DNA from: Acidobacteriota bacterium
GTDB lineage: Bacteria; Acidobacteriota; Vicinamibacteria; Vicinamibacterales; CAVVIG01
NCBI GenBank assembly: GCA_003222395.1
Contig: QHWB01000058.1
Location: forward strand, 1-64,000
Direction: 5' to 3'
Length of the DNA stretch: 64,000 nucleotides
In this document: positions 41,282 through 50,678 of the stretch, piece after piece
How the letters are laid out: every line of letters starts with the position of its first letter
Position numbering within the stretch: position 1 is the stretch's first letter
The notes under the pieces: model-generated
What the model was told of the DNA's origin: nothing
Databases searched by the model: none
The model's input: only the letters and a program-made list of their open reading frames with translations
Translations under genes and position numbers: made by a program

Positions 41282-41594
41282 GCGCGATGGGTCGAGAGTA
41301 TCGCGCGTCTTCAGGAAATTGTCACTCGCAACAAATGATGAGCTGCTAACGCGAGCTTGACCGCTGACGCATGAAACGGCGGCCGCCTTCATGCCGCCGC
41401 ATTTCAACCGCCGCAGGTCGTGCTGCGGGATTCATCGTGCGCATTTCGCGCTCGTGCATTTCGTTGGATCGCGCGTCTGAAACGGTGGCGCGCCGCCTCG
41501 CGTGAAACAAATCTCAGTGCAACCGGCTGCATCGATGCGGGATACCCGGGTATAAACACCGTCGCGGGATCATGTGCGAAAAGGAGCTGCATAT
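41282..41594. other. Intergenic region before the CHRD gene
   Basis: This 313-base gap shows no coding frame I would support. It holds a GCGGCGG-type hairpin around 41375-41410, and a perfect palindrome ATACCCGGGTAT at 41542-41553 that runs into TATAAAC, a possible -10 for the CHRD gene 40 bases downstream. A ribosome site AAGGAG precedes the CHRD ATG. Confidence 0.4.
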
Positions 41595-42113
41595 ATGAAC
41601 AGAGTCCGAATCGTCGTCGCGCTACTCGTAGTACTGGCCACTGCCAGCATGGCACGCGCTGAGCGGATCAAAGCCACGCTCATCGGCTACCAGGAAGTCC
41701 CTTCGGTCTCGACGGATGCCCGTGGCGAGTTCCGCGCGGTGATTCATCGCGGCGATGACGCGATCGACTACGAGCTGACGTTTCAAGGCCTCCAGGCGCC
41801 AGTGACGCAGTCGCACATCCATTTCGCGCAGAAAAGCGTGAACGGCAGCATCGTCATCTGGCTGTGCGGCACGGCGACCAATCCTGGCCCGGCCGGCACT
41901 CAGACGTGCCCGCAGTCGGGCACCATCACCGGAACGATCACGGCGGCGAACGTGATTGCAGCGGCCGCCCCCCAGCAGCTGACAGCAGGAGAATTGGACG
42001 AAGTCATCGCCGCGATCCGTGCGGGCGTCGCCTACGTCAACGTGCACACCGCCGTGTCTCCCGGCGGCGAGATTCGCGGCCAGCTGCGCGCGTCCGACCG
42101 GGACAAGAATTAG
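41595..42113 (+). CDS. Secreted CHRD-domain protein
   Basis: The protein has 172 residues; AAGGAG lies eight bases before the ATG. Signal peptide (RIVVALLVVLATASMARA), then one CHRD (chordin-like) domain: KATLIGYQEVPSVSTDARGE, YELTFQGLQAPVTQSHIHFA, and the C-terminal GVAYVNVHTAVSPGGEIRGQ. The domain is a small beta-sandwich found in secreted proteins of many bacteria; its role in bacteria is not defined. A Cys pair (WLCGTA, GTQTCP) in the middle likely forms a disulfide. Confidence 0.88.
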   Translation: MNRVRIVVALLVVLATASMARAERIKATLIGYQEVPSVSTDARGEFRAVIHRGDDAIDYELTFQGLQAPVTQSHIHFAQKSVNGSIVIWLCGTATNPGPAGTQTCPQSGTITGTITAANVIAAAAPQQLTAGELDEVIAAIRAGVAYVNVHTAVSPGGEIRGQLRASDRDKN

Positions 42114-42175
42114 CTCGCCGGAGTAGTCGAGGGCTTCCGCGTTCGCTCACTCTGGGCGCGCTGCGGAAGCTCTTG

Positions 42176-43744
<1,569 letters not shown>

Positions 43745-43754
43745 GCTCGTCTCC

Positions 43755-43840
43755 TTAATTACACGCGTGGGGCCCCACCCCCACGCGCTGACGCGCTCGC
43801 GGCGTAAACCGCTCGCGCGTATCCAGAACAGAACGTCACC
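43755..43840 (-). repeat. L-element copy I, upstream of the exported Gfo/Idh/MocA gene
   Basis: Minus-strand reading: GTGACGTTCTGTTCTGGATA, CGCGAGCGGTTTACGCCGCG, GCGTCAGCGCGTGGGGGTGG, GGCCCCACGCGTGTAATTAA, then GGAGACGAGC and the ATG. It is a short form with the head and the central hairpin, ending 10 bases before the start codon. Confidence 0.82.
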
Positions 43841-43848
43841 AACCTGGT

Positions 43849-43869
43849 CATGTGGGTTGCACAACCATG
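43849..43869. promoter_or_regulatory. Palindrome between divergent sugar genes
   Basis: CATGTGGGTTGCACAACCAT and the next G form an imperfect 21-base dyad (GGTTGCACAACC at its centre). It lies just upstream of the L-element and about 115 bases before the TIM-barrel ATG at 43985. A regulator binding here could control both divergent genes; no regulator gene is adjacent. Confidence 0.4.
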
Positions 43870-43984
43870 TTTTTGGTTCCCACCCGCGGCGACGCGCTCT
43901 CGAAGTCGAAACCGTCTTGACCGCTGACCACACGAATGATAACGATTACACGCGGAGCACGGGCAGAAAAAAAGAGAGGCGATC

Positions 43985-44953
43985 ATGCCATCACGCCGCG
44001 CGTTTCTGACCGGTCTCGGAACGGTTGCCGCCGCGATCCCGCTCAGCCGCCTCGCGCACGCGCTACCCAGACCGGCTATGTCGTCATTCAAGCTTTCGGT
44101 GCTGACCGACGAGATCTCGCAGGACCTCGCCCGCGCCTGCGAAGTGGCGTCGCGCGAGTTCGGCCTCGGGTTGGTCGAGCTTCGTGCGATGCACAACAAG
44201 AACGTCATGAGCTGGGACGCGCATGACATCGCCGAAGCCAAGTCCATTCTCGCGAAGTACAACCTGCGCGTCTCGGAGATCGCATCGCCAATCTTCAAGA
44301 CCGACTGGCCCGGCGCGCCGAAATCGCCGTTCAGCCCCAAGAACCCGCAGTTCGGCGCCGACTTCACCTACGAGCAGCAGGACGAGCTGATCGAGCGCGC
44401 CGTGGACCTCGCCAGGGCTCTCGACACGCGATACATTCGCATCTTCGATTTCTGGCGCCTCGACGATCAGACGCCGCACAGAAAAGCGATCGACGATCGC
44501 GTGCGCGAGGCGTCGATCAAGGTCGGCAGGAAGGGCGTCACGTTCACGCTCGAGAACGAGCTGGCGTGCAACACGGCGACCGGCGCCGAAGCCGGGCGGC
44601 TGCTCGGCGCGATTCGCGAGAAGTCGCTGATGCTCAACTGGGATCCGGGCAACGCGCGGGCGCGCGGCGAGAACGCCTTCCCCGACGGCTACGCCAAAAT
44701 CCCGAAAGATCGCATCGCGCACATGCACCTGAAGGACGTCGTCGATCTCGGCAACGGCAAGACGGAATGGGCGCCGATGGGGAAAGGCGTGATCGATTAC
44801 GTCGGGCAGTTCCGTGCGCTGAAGCGAGACGGCTACATCGGCCCGCTGTCGCTCGAGACGCATTGGCGGCTCAAGGGCGGCACGCCCGAGGAATCGACGC
44901 GGCAGAGCATGGCCGGCTTGAAAGAGCTGCTGCAACGCGCTGAACAGACGTAG
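43985..44953 (+). CDS. Tat-exported sugar phosphate isomerase/epimerase-like TIM barrel
   Basis: The protein has 322 residues. Leader MPSRRAFLTGLGTVAAAIPL is a Tat signal. The TIM barrel starts at FKLSVLTDEISQDLARACEV, a motif typical of the sugar isomerase/epimerase family that follows Gfo/Idh/MocA genes. Metal residues are suggested by FTLENELACNTA (Glu), LNWDPGNARARGE (Asp), HMHLKDVVDLG (His) and PLSLETHWRLKGG (Glu). It is divergent from the exported Gfo/Idh/MocA gene at 42176. A TonB receptor starts 50 bases after its stop. Confidence 0.88.
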   Translation: MPSRRAFLTGLGTVAAAIPLSRLAHALPRPAMSSFKLSVLTDEISQDLARACEVASREFGLGLVELRAMHNKNVMSWDAHDIAEAKSILAKYNLRVSEIASPIFKTDWPGAPKSPFSPKNPQFGADFTYEQQDELIERAVDLARALDTRYIRIFDFWRLDDQTPHRKAIDDRVREASIKVGRKGVTFTLENELACNTATGAEAGRLLGAIREKSLMLNWDPGNARARGENAFPDGYAKIPKDRIAHMHLKDVVDLGNGKTEWAPMGKGVIDYVGQFRALKRDGYIGPLSLETHWRLKGGTPEESTRQSMAGLKELLQRAEQT

Positions 44954-44991
44954 GGGATCGCGGGCGAGCGGGGTGGTTCCCCGCGAGCGTA
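44954..44991 (+). repeat. Degenerate L-element (copy J), upstream of a TonB receptor
   Basis: GATCGCGGGCGAGCGGGGTG, GTTCCCCGCGAGCGTAAAGG, with only the central GC hairpin (CGGGGTGGTTCCCCG) and the A-rich end remaining. It ends next to GGAGGGTGGA, the ribosome site of the receptor. Confidence 0.55.
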
Positions 44992-45003
44992 AAGGAGGGT
45001 GGA

Positions 45004-48000
45004 ATGCGTCGCTTCGTGATCACTGCGCTGGCCGTACTCTGCCCGGCCCTCGCCGGCGCGCAGGCGGTGAAGGGCTCGCTCGTCGGCAACGTGACGGACA
45101 CGTCAGGCGCAGTGCTGCCTGGCGTGACGGTCACGATCACGGAAGTCAACACCAACATCTCGTACTCGACGACGACGAACGAGTCCGGGTACTACACCTT
45201 CTCGAATCTGAAGGACGGCACCTACCGCGTCACGTCCGAGCTCTCGGGCTTCAAGCGCTTCGTGCGCGAGGGCGTCGAGGTGCCGGTCAACGCCACGGTG
45301 CGCGTCGACTGCAGGATGGACGTCGGCGCGCTCGAAGAATCGGTCACCGTCGTCGGCGCCAGTCCATTGCTGCAGACCGACCGCGCCGACACGGGGCGCA
45401 TCATCGAGAGCGTCCACCTGCAGGAAGTGCCGCTCGGATTCAACCGCAACTTCCAGGGGATGCTCGTCACCGTACCGGGCGCGACGCGGCCGTTCCGGCC
45501 GCACTCGGAATTCTTCAACGCGCAGGACAGCCTCTCGACGAACGTCAACGGGCAGTCGCGGCTCGCCAACAACGTGCAGATCGAAGGGATCGACGACAAC
45601 CACCGCACCGGTCTGCTGACGACGCTCATTCCGTCGGCGGAAGCGATCGAGACGGTGAACGTCACGACGAGCATGTACGACGCGGAGTTCGGCCGCGCCG
45701 GCGGCGCGATCACGAACGTGACGCTGCGGTCCGGCACGAACGATGTCAAGGGGAGCGCATTCGCCTTCGGCAACAACGAGAAGACGAACGCGGCCGGCTA
45801 CTTCTCGCATTCGAATCCGCCGACCGATTATCTCGAGAGCGGTTTCACGCTCGGCGGACCGATTCAGCGCAACAAGCTGTTCTTCTTCGGCGACTACCGC
45901 CACATCACGGACCACGCCGGCCGCACGACGCGCGCGATCATCCCGCCGGCGGCGTTCCGGAACGGCGACTTCACGTCGGCATCGACGAAGATCTACGATC
46001 CATCGACCGGCAGCGCCGACGGTACCGGGCGCACGACGTTCGCGAACAACGTCATCCCTGCCGATCGCATCAGCCCGATCGCGAAAGCGATTCTGGCGCA
46101 CCTGCCCGCGCCGAACATCGATGCGGCGCCGGGCCAGATCAATTTCCAGCAGGACTACGTCCGCACCAAGCTGACGCATTCGTTCGACACCAAGGTGAAC
46201 GCGCAGCTCAGTCAGGCCGATCAGCTCTCGGCGCGCTTCAGCTTTCTGCGTCCCGACATCACCGATCCGTCGGACTATCCCGGCTTTGGCGGCTCGAAGC
46301 AGGGGGGGCCGTCGGGCAACGGGTTCTCGGGCACAGGCATCGACACGACGTACAGTACCGGCCTCAACTACACGCGCACCTTCAGCAACACACTCGTGAT
46401 GGAAGCGCGCGGCGGCATGAACTACTTCCACAACAAGGCAACGATCGACGGCGTGGCGACCGCAGCGTCGGATGTCGGCATCCGCGGCGCGAACATCGAC
46501 GAATGGTCGGCGGGCATGACGCAGATCGACTTCGGCACCAATCTGAGTCTCAGCAACCCGATGGTCGGCTTCTCCGGGAGCCTCCCGTGGGATCGCAGCG
46601 AGCGCACGGTGCAGTTCGCGAGCGTCTTCACGAAAGTGAAGGGGAACCACACCATCAAGTTCGGCGAGGACCTGCGGCACACGCGCGACTTCCTGCTGCA
46701 GACGCAGGACAACGGCGGCCCGCGCGGGCAGTTCCAATTCAGGGCACCGCAGACGTCGATCCCGTCGGATGCGGCCGCCACGGCCGGCTTCGCGAACGCG
46801 TTCGCGTCGTTCCTGCTCGATGTTCCCTCGCTCGTCCAGCGCGACCTGAAGGTGACCGATCCGGGCGTCCGCTTCTGGGCGTTCTTCACGTTCATCCAGG
46901 ACAAGTGGCAGGTGTCGCCGAACCTGACGCTCGACCTCGGACTGCGGCACGAGTACTACACGCCGATGATCGGCCTCGTCGATCAAGGCGGCTTGTCCAA
47001 CTACGATCCCGCGACCAACACGCTGCAGGTCGCAGGCTACAGCAGCGTGTCGGAGAGCGTTGGTGTCCAGAAGTACTTCAGGAACTTCGGGCCGCGTGTC
47101 GGCCTCTCGTATCGCATGAACGACAAGACCGTCCTGCGCGGCGGCTACGGCGTCAGCACGATTCCGTTCCCCGACAACAGCTACGCGTACAACTTCCCGG
47201 TCAAACAGAACAACGTCTTCAACGCGCCGAACAACTTCGCCCCCGCCGGGTCGATGAAGAACGGCTTCCCGGATCCGATCGTCACGCAGATCCCTTCTAC
47301 CGGCGTGATCGACGCGAGTCCAACCGCGCTGCGCAACGCCTCGTATTTCCACGTCCCGTCGAACCTGCACGAGGGCTCGCTGCACTCGTGGAACATCGCG
47401 TATCAGCGCGAGCTGCCGAGTCGATTCACCGTGGACATCGCGTACGTCGGCAATCGCGGCCACGACATCCCGACTCAGTTCAACGAGAACGCCGCGACCG
47501 TCGTCGGACTGCCGGGCAACGCCGGCCGTCCGCTGTTCGCGCCGTTCAACAAGTCGGCGGACGTGACGACGTGGATTCCGACCAAATCGCTGTACCACTC
47601 GCTGCAGACGAAGCTCGATCGGCGATTCACGAACGGATTCCTGTTGACGTCGTCGTATACCCTGGGCCGCGGCTGGAGCTACAACACCGGCGACAGCAAC
47701 ACCAACATCCCGACGCCGGCCGACATCGAGCGCAGCTGGGCGCGCACCGACCAGGATCGGCTGCATACGTGGGTCGAGAGCTTCCTCTATCAGCTGCCAG
47801 TTGGTCCGGATCGGCGATGGTTGAAGGAGGGTCCGCTGAGCCAGATCCTCGGTGGCTGGCAGGTCGGCGGCTTCTTCACCGCGCAGTCGGGGCTGCCGAT
47901 CAATTTCACGATGAGCGCCGCGACGCTGAACGCGCCGGGCAATACGCAGCGTCCGAACGTCAGCGGGACGCCCGCGGTCCTCGGCAACGTCGGTCCGGGT

Positions 48001-48303
48001 CAGCTGTGGTTCGACACGTCGGTATTCTCATCGCCGGCGGCGAACACGTTTGGCAACGCGCCGAGAAACGGCGTGCTCGACGGCCCGAAGTTCGTCAACC
48101 TCGACGCGACGCTCGCCAAACTGTTCTCATTCCCGCACGGGGTGAAGGGTGAGTTCCGCGCCGACGTGTTCAACGTCACGAATACGCCGCATTTCGACCG
48201 TCCGAACGGCACGTTCCTCGGCGCCACCTTCGGCCAGATCACGGCCACTGCAGCCGGACTCGATCAGAGGTCGATGCGATTCGGATTCAGGCTGACGTTC
48301 TGA
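45004..48303 (+). CDS. TonB-dependent receptor, carboxypeptidase-regulatory type
   Basis: The protein has 1099 residues with a strong ribosome site (AAAGGAGGGTGGA). Leader MRRFVITALAVLCPALAGAQ; regulatory domain (LVGNVTDTSGAVLPGVTVTI, LKDGTYRVTSELSGF); plug with RIIESVHLQEVPLGFNRNFQ and VQIEGIDDNHRTGLL; and a barrel with FGRAGGAITNVTLRSGTNDV and FTFIQDKWQVSPNLTLDLGL, ending FGFRLTF. It is the largest of the three Oar-like receptors. It follows the exported TIM-barrel gene on the same strand and may be co-transcribed. The three receptors differ enough in sequence to have different substrates. Confidence 0.93.
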   Translation: MRRFVITALAVLCPALAGAQAVKGSLVGNVTDTSGAVLPGVTVTITEVNTNISYSTTTNESGYYTFSNLKDGTYRVTSELSGFKRFVREGVEVPVNATVRVDCRMDVGALEESVTVVGASPLLQTDRADTGRIIESVHLQEVPLGFNRNFQGMLVTVPGATRPFRPHSEFFNAQDSLSTNVNGQSRLANNVQIEGIDDNHRTGLLTTLIPSAEAIETVNVTTSMYDAEFGRAGGAITNVTLRSGTNDVKGSAFAFGNNEKTNAAGYFSHSNPPTDYLESGFTLGGPIQRNKLFFFGDYRHITDHAGRTTRAIIPPAAFRNGDFTSASTKIYDPSTGSADGTGRTTFANNVIPADRISPIAKAILAHLPAPNIDAAPGQINFQQDYVRTKLTHSFDTKVNAQLSQADQLSARFSFLRPDITDPSDYPGFGGSKQGGPSGNGFSGTGIDTTYSTGLNYTRTFSNTLVMEARGGMNYFHNKATIDGVATAASDVGIRGANIDEWSAGMTQIDFGTNLSLSNPMVGFSGSLPWDRSERTVQFASVFTKVKGNHTIKFGEDLRHTRDFLLQTQDNGGPRGQFQFRAPQTSIPSDAAATAGFANAFASFLLDVPSLVQRDLKVTDPGVRFWAFFTFIQDKWQVSPNLTLDLGLRHEYYTPMIGLVDQGGLSNYDPATNTLQVAGYSSVSESVGVQKYFRNFGPRVGLSYRMNDKTVLRGGYGVSTIPFPDNSYAYNFPVKQNNVFNAPNNFAPAGSMKNGFPDPIVTQIPSTGVIDASPTALRNASYFHVPSNLHEGSLHSWNIAYQRELPSRFTVDIAYVGNRGHDIPTQFNENAATVVGLPGNAGRPLFAPFNKSADVTTWIPTKSLYHSLQTKLDRRFTNGFLLTSSYTLGRGWSYNTGDSNTNIPTPADIERSWARTDQDRLHTWVESFLYQLPVGPDRRWLKEGPLSQILGGWQVGGFFTAQSGLPINFTMSAATLNAPGNTQRPNVSGTPAVLGNVGPGQLWFDTSVFSSPAANTFGNAPRNGVLDGPKFVNLDATLAKLFSFPHGVKGEFRADVFNVTNTPHFDRPNGTFLGATFGQITATAAGLDQRSMRFGFRLTF

Positions 48304-48319
48304 GGACCATGTATGGTCC
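48304..48319. terminator. Inverted repeat after the TonB receptor
   Basis: GGACCATGTATGGTCC, a 7-base stem with a 2-base loop, begins just after the TGA. Without a T-run it is a weak terminator candidate. It stands next to a palindromic repeat (48329-48357). Confidence 0.45.
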
Positions 48320-48328
48320 GAACACTCT

Positions 48329-48357
48329 GTGGGGGCGGCCCTTCAGGGCCGCCCTTC
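48329..48357. repeat. Palindromic repeat downstream of the TonB receptor
   Basis: GTGGGGGCGGCCCTTCAGGG followed by CCGCCCTTCG: an inverted copy of the family, one base shorter in the loop (CTTCAG for CTTTCAG). The rest of the 255-base gap to the VWA gene shows no gene I would support. Confidence 0.82.
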
Positions 48358-48567
48358 GAGAAGAACCAAGGTGCTCGAAGGACGAGCCGCGGACCTTTCT
48401 CACCGCCGGACGAGCGAATGTCACCGCGACTGCGACGGCCACCGACGACACGGACGAGTCGACTCAGCCACGTCACGACGGCGATCGTGCTCCGCGGCTG
48501 ACGCTGATTGGCGACGCGGGCGCGCCGCCAATTGACACGCCTGCCGCATTGACGCATTGTGTCGTCG

Positions 48568-49623
48568 ATGCGCGAGGCAGCCAGAAAGGCGGTGCGCCGC
48601 AGCCGGATCGCTGTCGTTTCGGCGGTCGCCGCATCGATTGCGGGCGTCGGCGCGCAGCAGCCGCCTCGCTTCGGCGAGCGCGTCGAGGTTGCGCGCATCA
48701 TCGTCGACGCTCGCGTGCTCGACGATCGCGGCAATCCAATTCCCGGACTGACGGCGAACGACTTCAAGGTGAGCATCGACGGCAAGCAGGCGCGCGTGGA
48801 GACGGCCACGTGGGTGGGCGGGCGCGACACCGTTGCAGGCGGCGAGCCGTCACGCTCGACGTCGTCCGACGGCGCCGACACACCGGCCGATGTTGGACGT
48901 CTGATCGTCTTTCTCTTCCAAAAGGATCTCGAGCCATCGCGCATCGTCGGCTTGATGCGGATGCTCTTGCAGAGTCGTCATCTCGTCGAGACGCTGACGT
49001 CGAACGATCGCGTCGCCATCCTGTCGTTCGATTCGCATCTCAAGATCTGGATCGATTTCACGAACGATCGCGAGCGCCTCGATCGCGTGCTGGCGCACGG
49101 CATCCTGTTCGAACGGCCTCCCGTTGTGACGGCCTCCTCGACGCCGTCGCTCATCGCGCGCCTTGCTCCCGAAAGCGGACGGCGGACGTACCGCATCGAA
49201 CGCGCGCTCGAATTGATCGGCGAGGCGCTCGAGCCGCTGCCCGGATCCAAATCGCTCGTGCTCATCGGCCATGGTTTCGGCCGGTTCAGCCGGGACGGCG
49301 TGACGATGGAGAATGATTATGCGCCCGCACGTCGGACGCTCGTCGCATCGCGGACGTCAGTGTTCTCGCTCGACGTCACCAATGCCGACTACCACTCGCT
49401 CGAAGCCGGCTTGCAGCTCATTTCGGAGCAGACCGGCGGTTTCTATGCACGGACCCACATCTTTCCGGACGCGGCAATGCGGAGGTTGGCGGGCGCGCTC
49501 GCCGGGTACTACGTGCTCTTCGTCGAGATGCCGGAGAGCCGGAAGGCCATGCACGACGTAAAGACAGAGCTGACGCACGGCAAGGGTCTCGTGCTCGCGA
49601 CGAGCAGCATTTCGGAGCGCTGA
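48568..49623 (+). CDS. Secreted VWA-like domain protein without a MIDAS motif
   Basis: The protein has 351 residues from an ATG at 48568 (a GTG three codons upstream is also possible). Leader SRIAVVSAVAASIAGVGAQ. The N-terminal part VEVARIIVDARVLDDRGNPI and PGLTANDFKVSIDGKQ is the beta-sandwich seen in acidobacterial VWA proteins. The following VWA-like fold (RLIVFLFQKDLEP, RVAILSFDSHLKIWIDFTND, SKSLVLIGHGFGRFSRDG, TGGFYART) has no DxSxS; the expected site reads FQKDLEPS. Metal binding through a MIDAS site is therefore unlikely. Its role is unknown; a surface or periplasmic adhesion or scaffolding role is possible. Confidence 0.75.
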   Translation: MREAARKAVRRSRIAVVSAVAASIAGVGAQQPPRFGERVEVARIIVDARVLDDRGNPIPGLTANDFKVSIDGKQARVETATWVGGRDTVAGGEPSRSTSSDGADTPADVGRLIVFLFQKDLEPSRIVGLMRMLLQSRHLVETLTSNDRVAILSFDSHLKIWIDFTNDRERLDRVLAHGILFERPPVVTASSTPSLIARLAPESGRRTYRIERALELIGEALEPLPGSKSLVLIGHGFGRFSRDGVTMENDYAPARRTLVASRTSVFSLDVTNADYHSLEAGLQLISEQTGGFYARTHIFPDAAMRRLAGALAGYYVLFVEMPESRKAMHDVKTELTHGKGLVLATSSISER

Positions 49624-49645
49624 CCTCAGAGTACTTTCAGACTTC

Positions 49646-50402
49646 TTACTCTTTTTGTGCCGCCGGCGTGCCCTTTCGCAGGTCGCGGCTGTCGACGGTA
49701 ATCCGCGCCTGCGGCGCGTACATCTCGTCCCAGCTCTGCTCCGACCAGAACACTTCCTTCTCCGGCGCCGGGTTGTACGGGTTCTTTGCGGAGTTGTCGA
49801 ACAGCGTCACGACGGTCACCTTGCTGCCGGCCGGGATGTGCTTCGGCGTGGCGAGCTCGTAATACAGCTGCCAGTTGAAGTCGTACTTCGGGACGTCGAG
49901 CAGAATCTCTTCGCGCCCGTCCGGCCACGTGAGCGTGTACTTCATGCTCCTGCCGCGCAGGTGCAGATGCGGCGTCAGACCGTAGAGCGTGATCGCCTCG
50001 CGGATTGAGTGGACGCTCACGACTTTCCAGTTCTCGGCGTACGCAGGGATGTTGGGCAGGTTCACGCCGCCTTCGTCGCGCGTCTGACCGGCGCGCCAGC
50101 GCGGCGTGTACTCTTTCCCCTCGACGATGTACGTCGCCGGTCCGGCGGTGCTGAAGCTGTGATAGATCTGGTGGCCGACCTCCTGTCCCGGCTTCGCGAG
50201 ATACAGTCCGAGCCTGGTCCGATCCTTTCGAGGCGAGCCGTTCGGCTGATAGTGCATGTAGAAGTCGATGTAGGAGCCCGCTTTGATCAGCTGACCGGCG
50301 TCGCCCTGGTATTCCTCGTAGCCGCGTCCCGGCACGAACGACAGCAGCTTCTGGATTTCTTCGGTGCTCGATCCGCCGTTGGCGCGCGCGACCTCGTTCC
50401 CT
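49646..50402 (-). pseudogene. 5'-truncated ascorbate-dependent copper monooxygenase-type protein
   Basis: The open frame encodes about 250 residues matching the C-terminal half of the acidobacterial cytochrome/copper type II monooxygenase-like proteins: FIDFYMHYQPNGSPRKD-like region (SYIDFYMHYQPNGS), LTPHLHLRGRSMKYTLTWPD with the copper His-x-His, REEILLDVPKYDFNWQLYYE, TLFDNSAKNPYNPAPEKEVF and EQSWDEMY. Full-length relatives carry an N-terminal cytochrome or thioredoxin domain and the first copper domain; none is present. The frame continues into KDDRGNEVARANGGSST upstream but has no plausible start, and it collides with the zinc-ribbon gene stop at 50403. A GTG at 50335 could start a 229-residue remnant. 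Probably a broken gene. Confidence 0.65.
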
Positions 50403-50606
50403 CTATCGTCTTTTCCGTTTGGTGTCGATCGGCTGCGGCGGTTCGGTCTCGACGTCGAACGTAGGCACGGACAGCTTGTTCGATTCGGGATCGAGCACGA
50501 GCTCCAGGCGGCAGATATGACACCGGTACCGCGCGCCGGGACGCGGTGTCGCTTCAGCCTCGCCGTGATGGATTTGGGTCCCGCATGCGGGACAGCGCCA
50601 GGGCAC
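50403..50606 (-). CDS. Small zinc-ribbon protein
   Basis: The protein has 67 residues from a GTG at 50606. MPWRCPACGTQIHHGEAEAT and YRCHICRLELVLDP give two Cys-x2-Cys pairs (CPAC and CHIC) about 20 residues apart, a zinc ribbon. A Pro/Lys-rich tail follows (PPQPIDTKRKRR). It may be a small rubredoxin-like or nucleic acid-linked protein; I do not recognise a named family. Its stop is adjacent to the truncated monooxygenase, so the deletion that broke that gene may have joined these two. Confidence 0.6.
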   Translation of the reverse strand: MPWRCPACGTQIHHGEAEATPRPGARYRCHICRLELVLDPESNKLSVPTFDVETEPPQPIDTKRKRR

Positions 50607-50678
50607 GGAACCGGCGGGATTCTAGGAAACCCGAATTAGGGCGTCAAGTAATTTTGTCGCCGTCGCTGACGGCCGCCC

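Noticed and set aside
45103-47766. 887-codon minus-strand frame opposite the third TonB receptor
   Set aside because: No leader, no motif and a full-length receptor on the plus strand.
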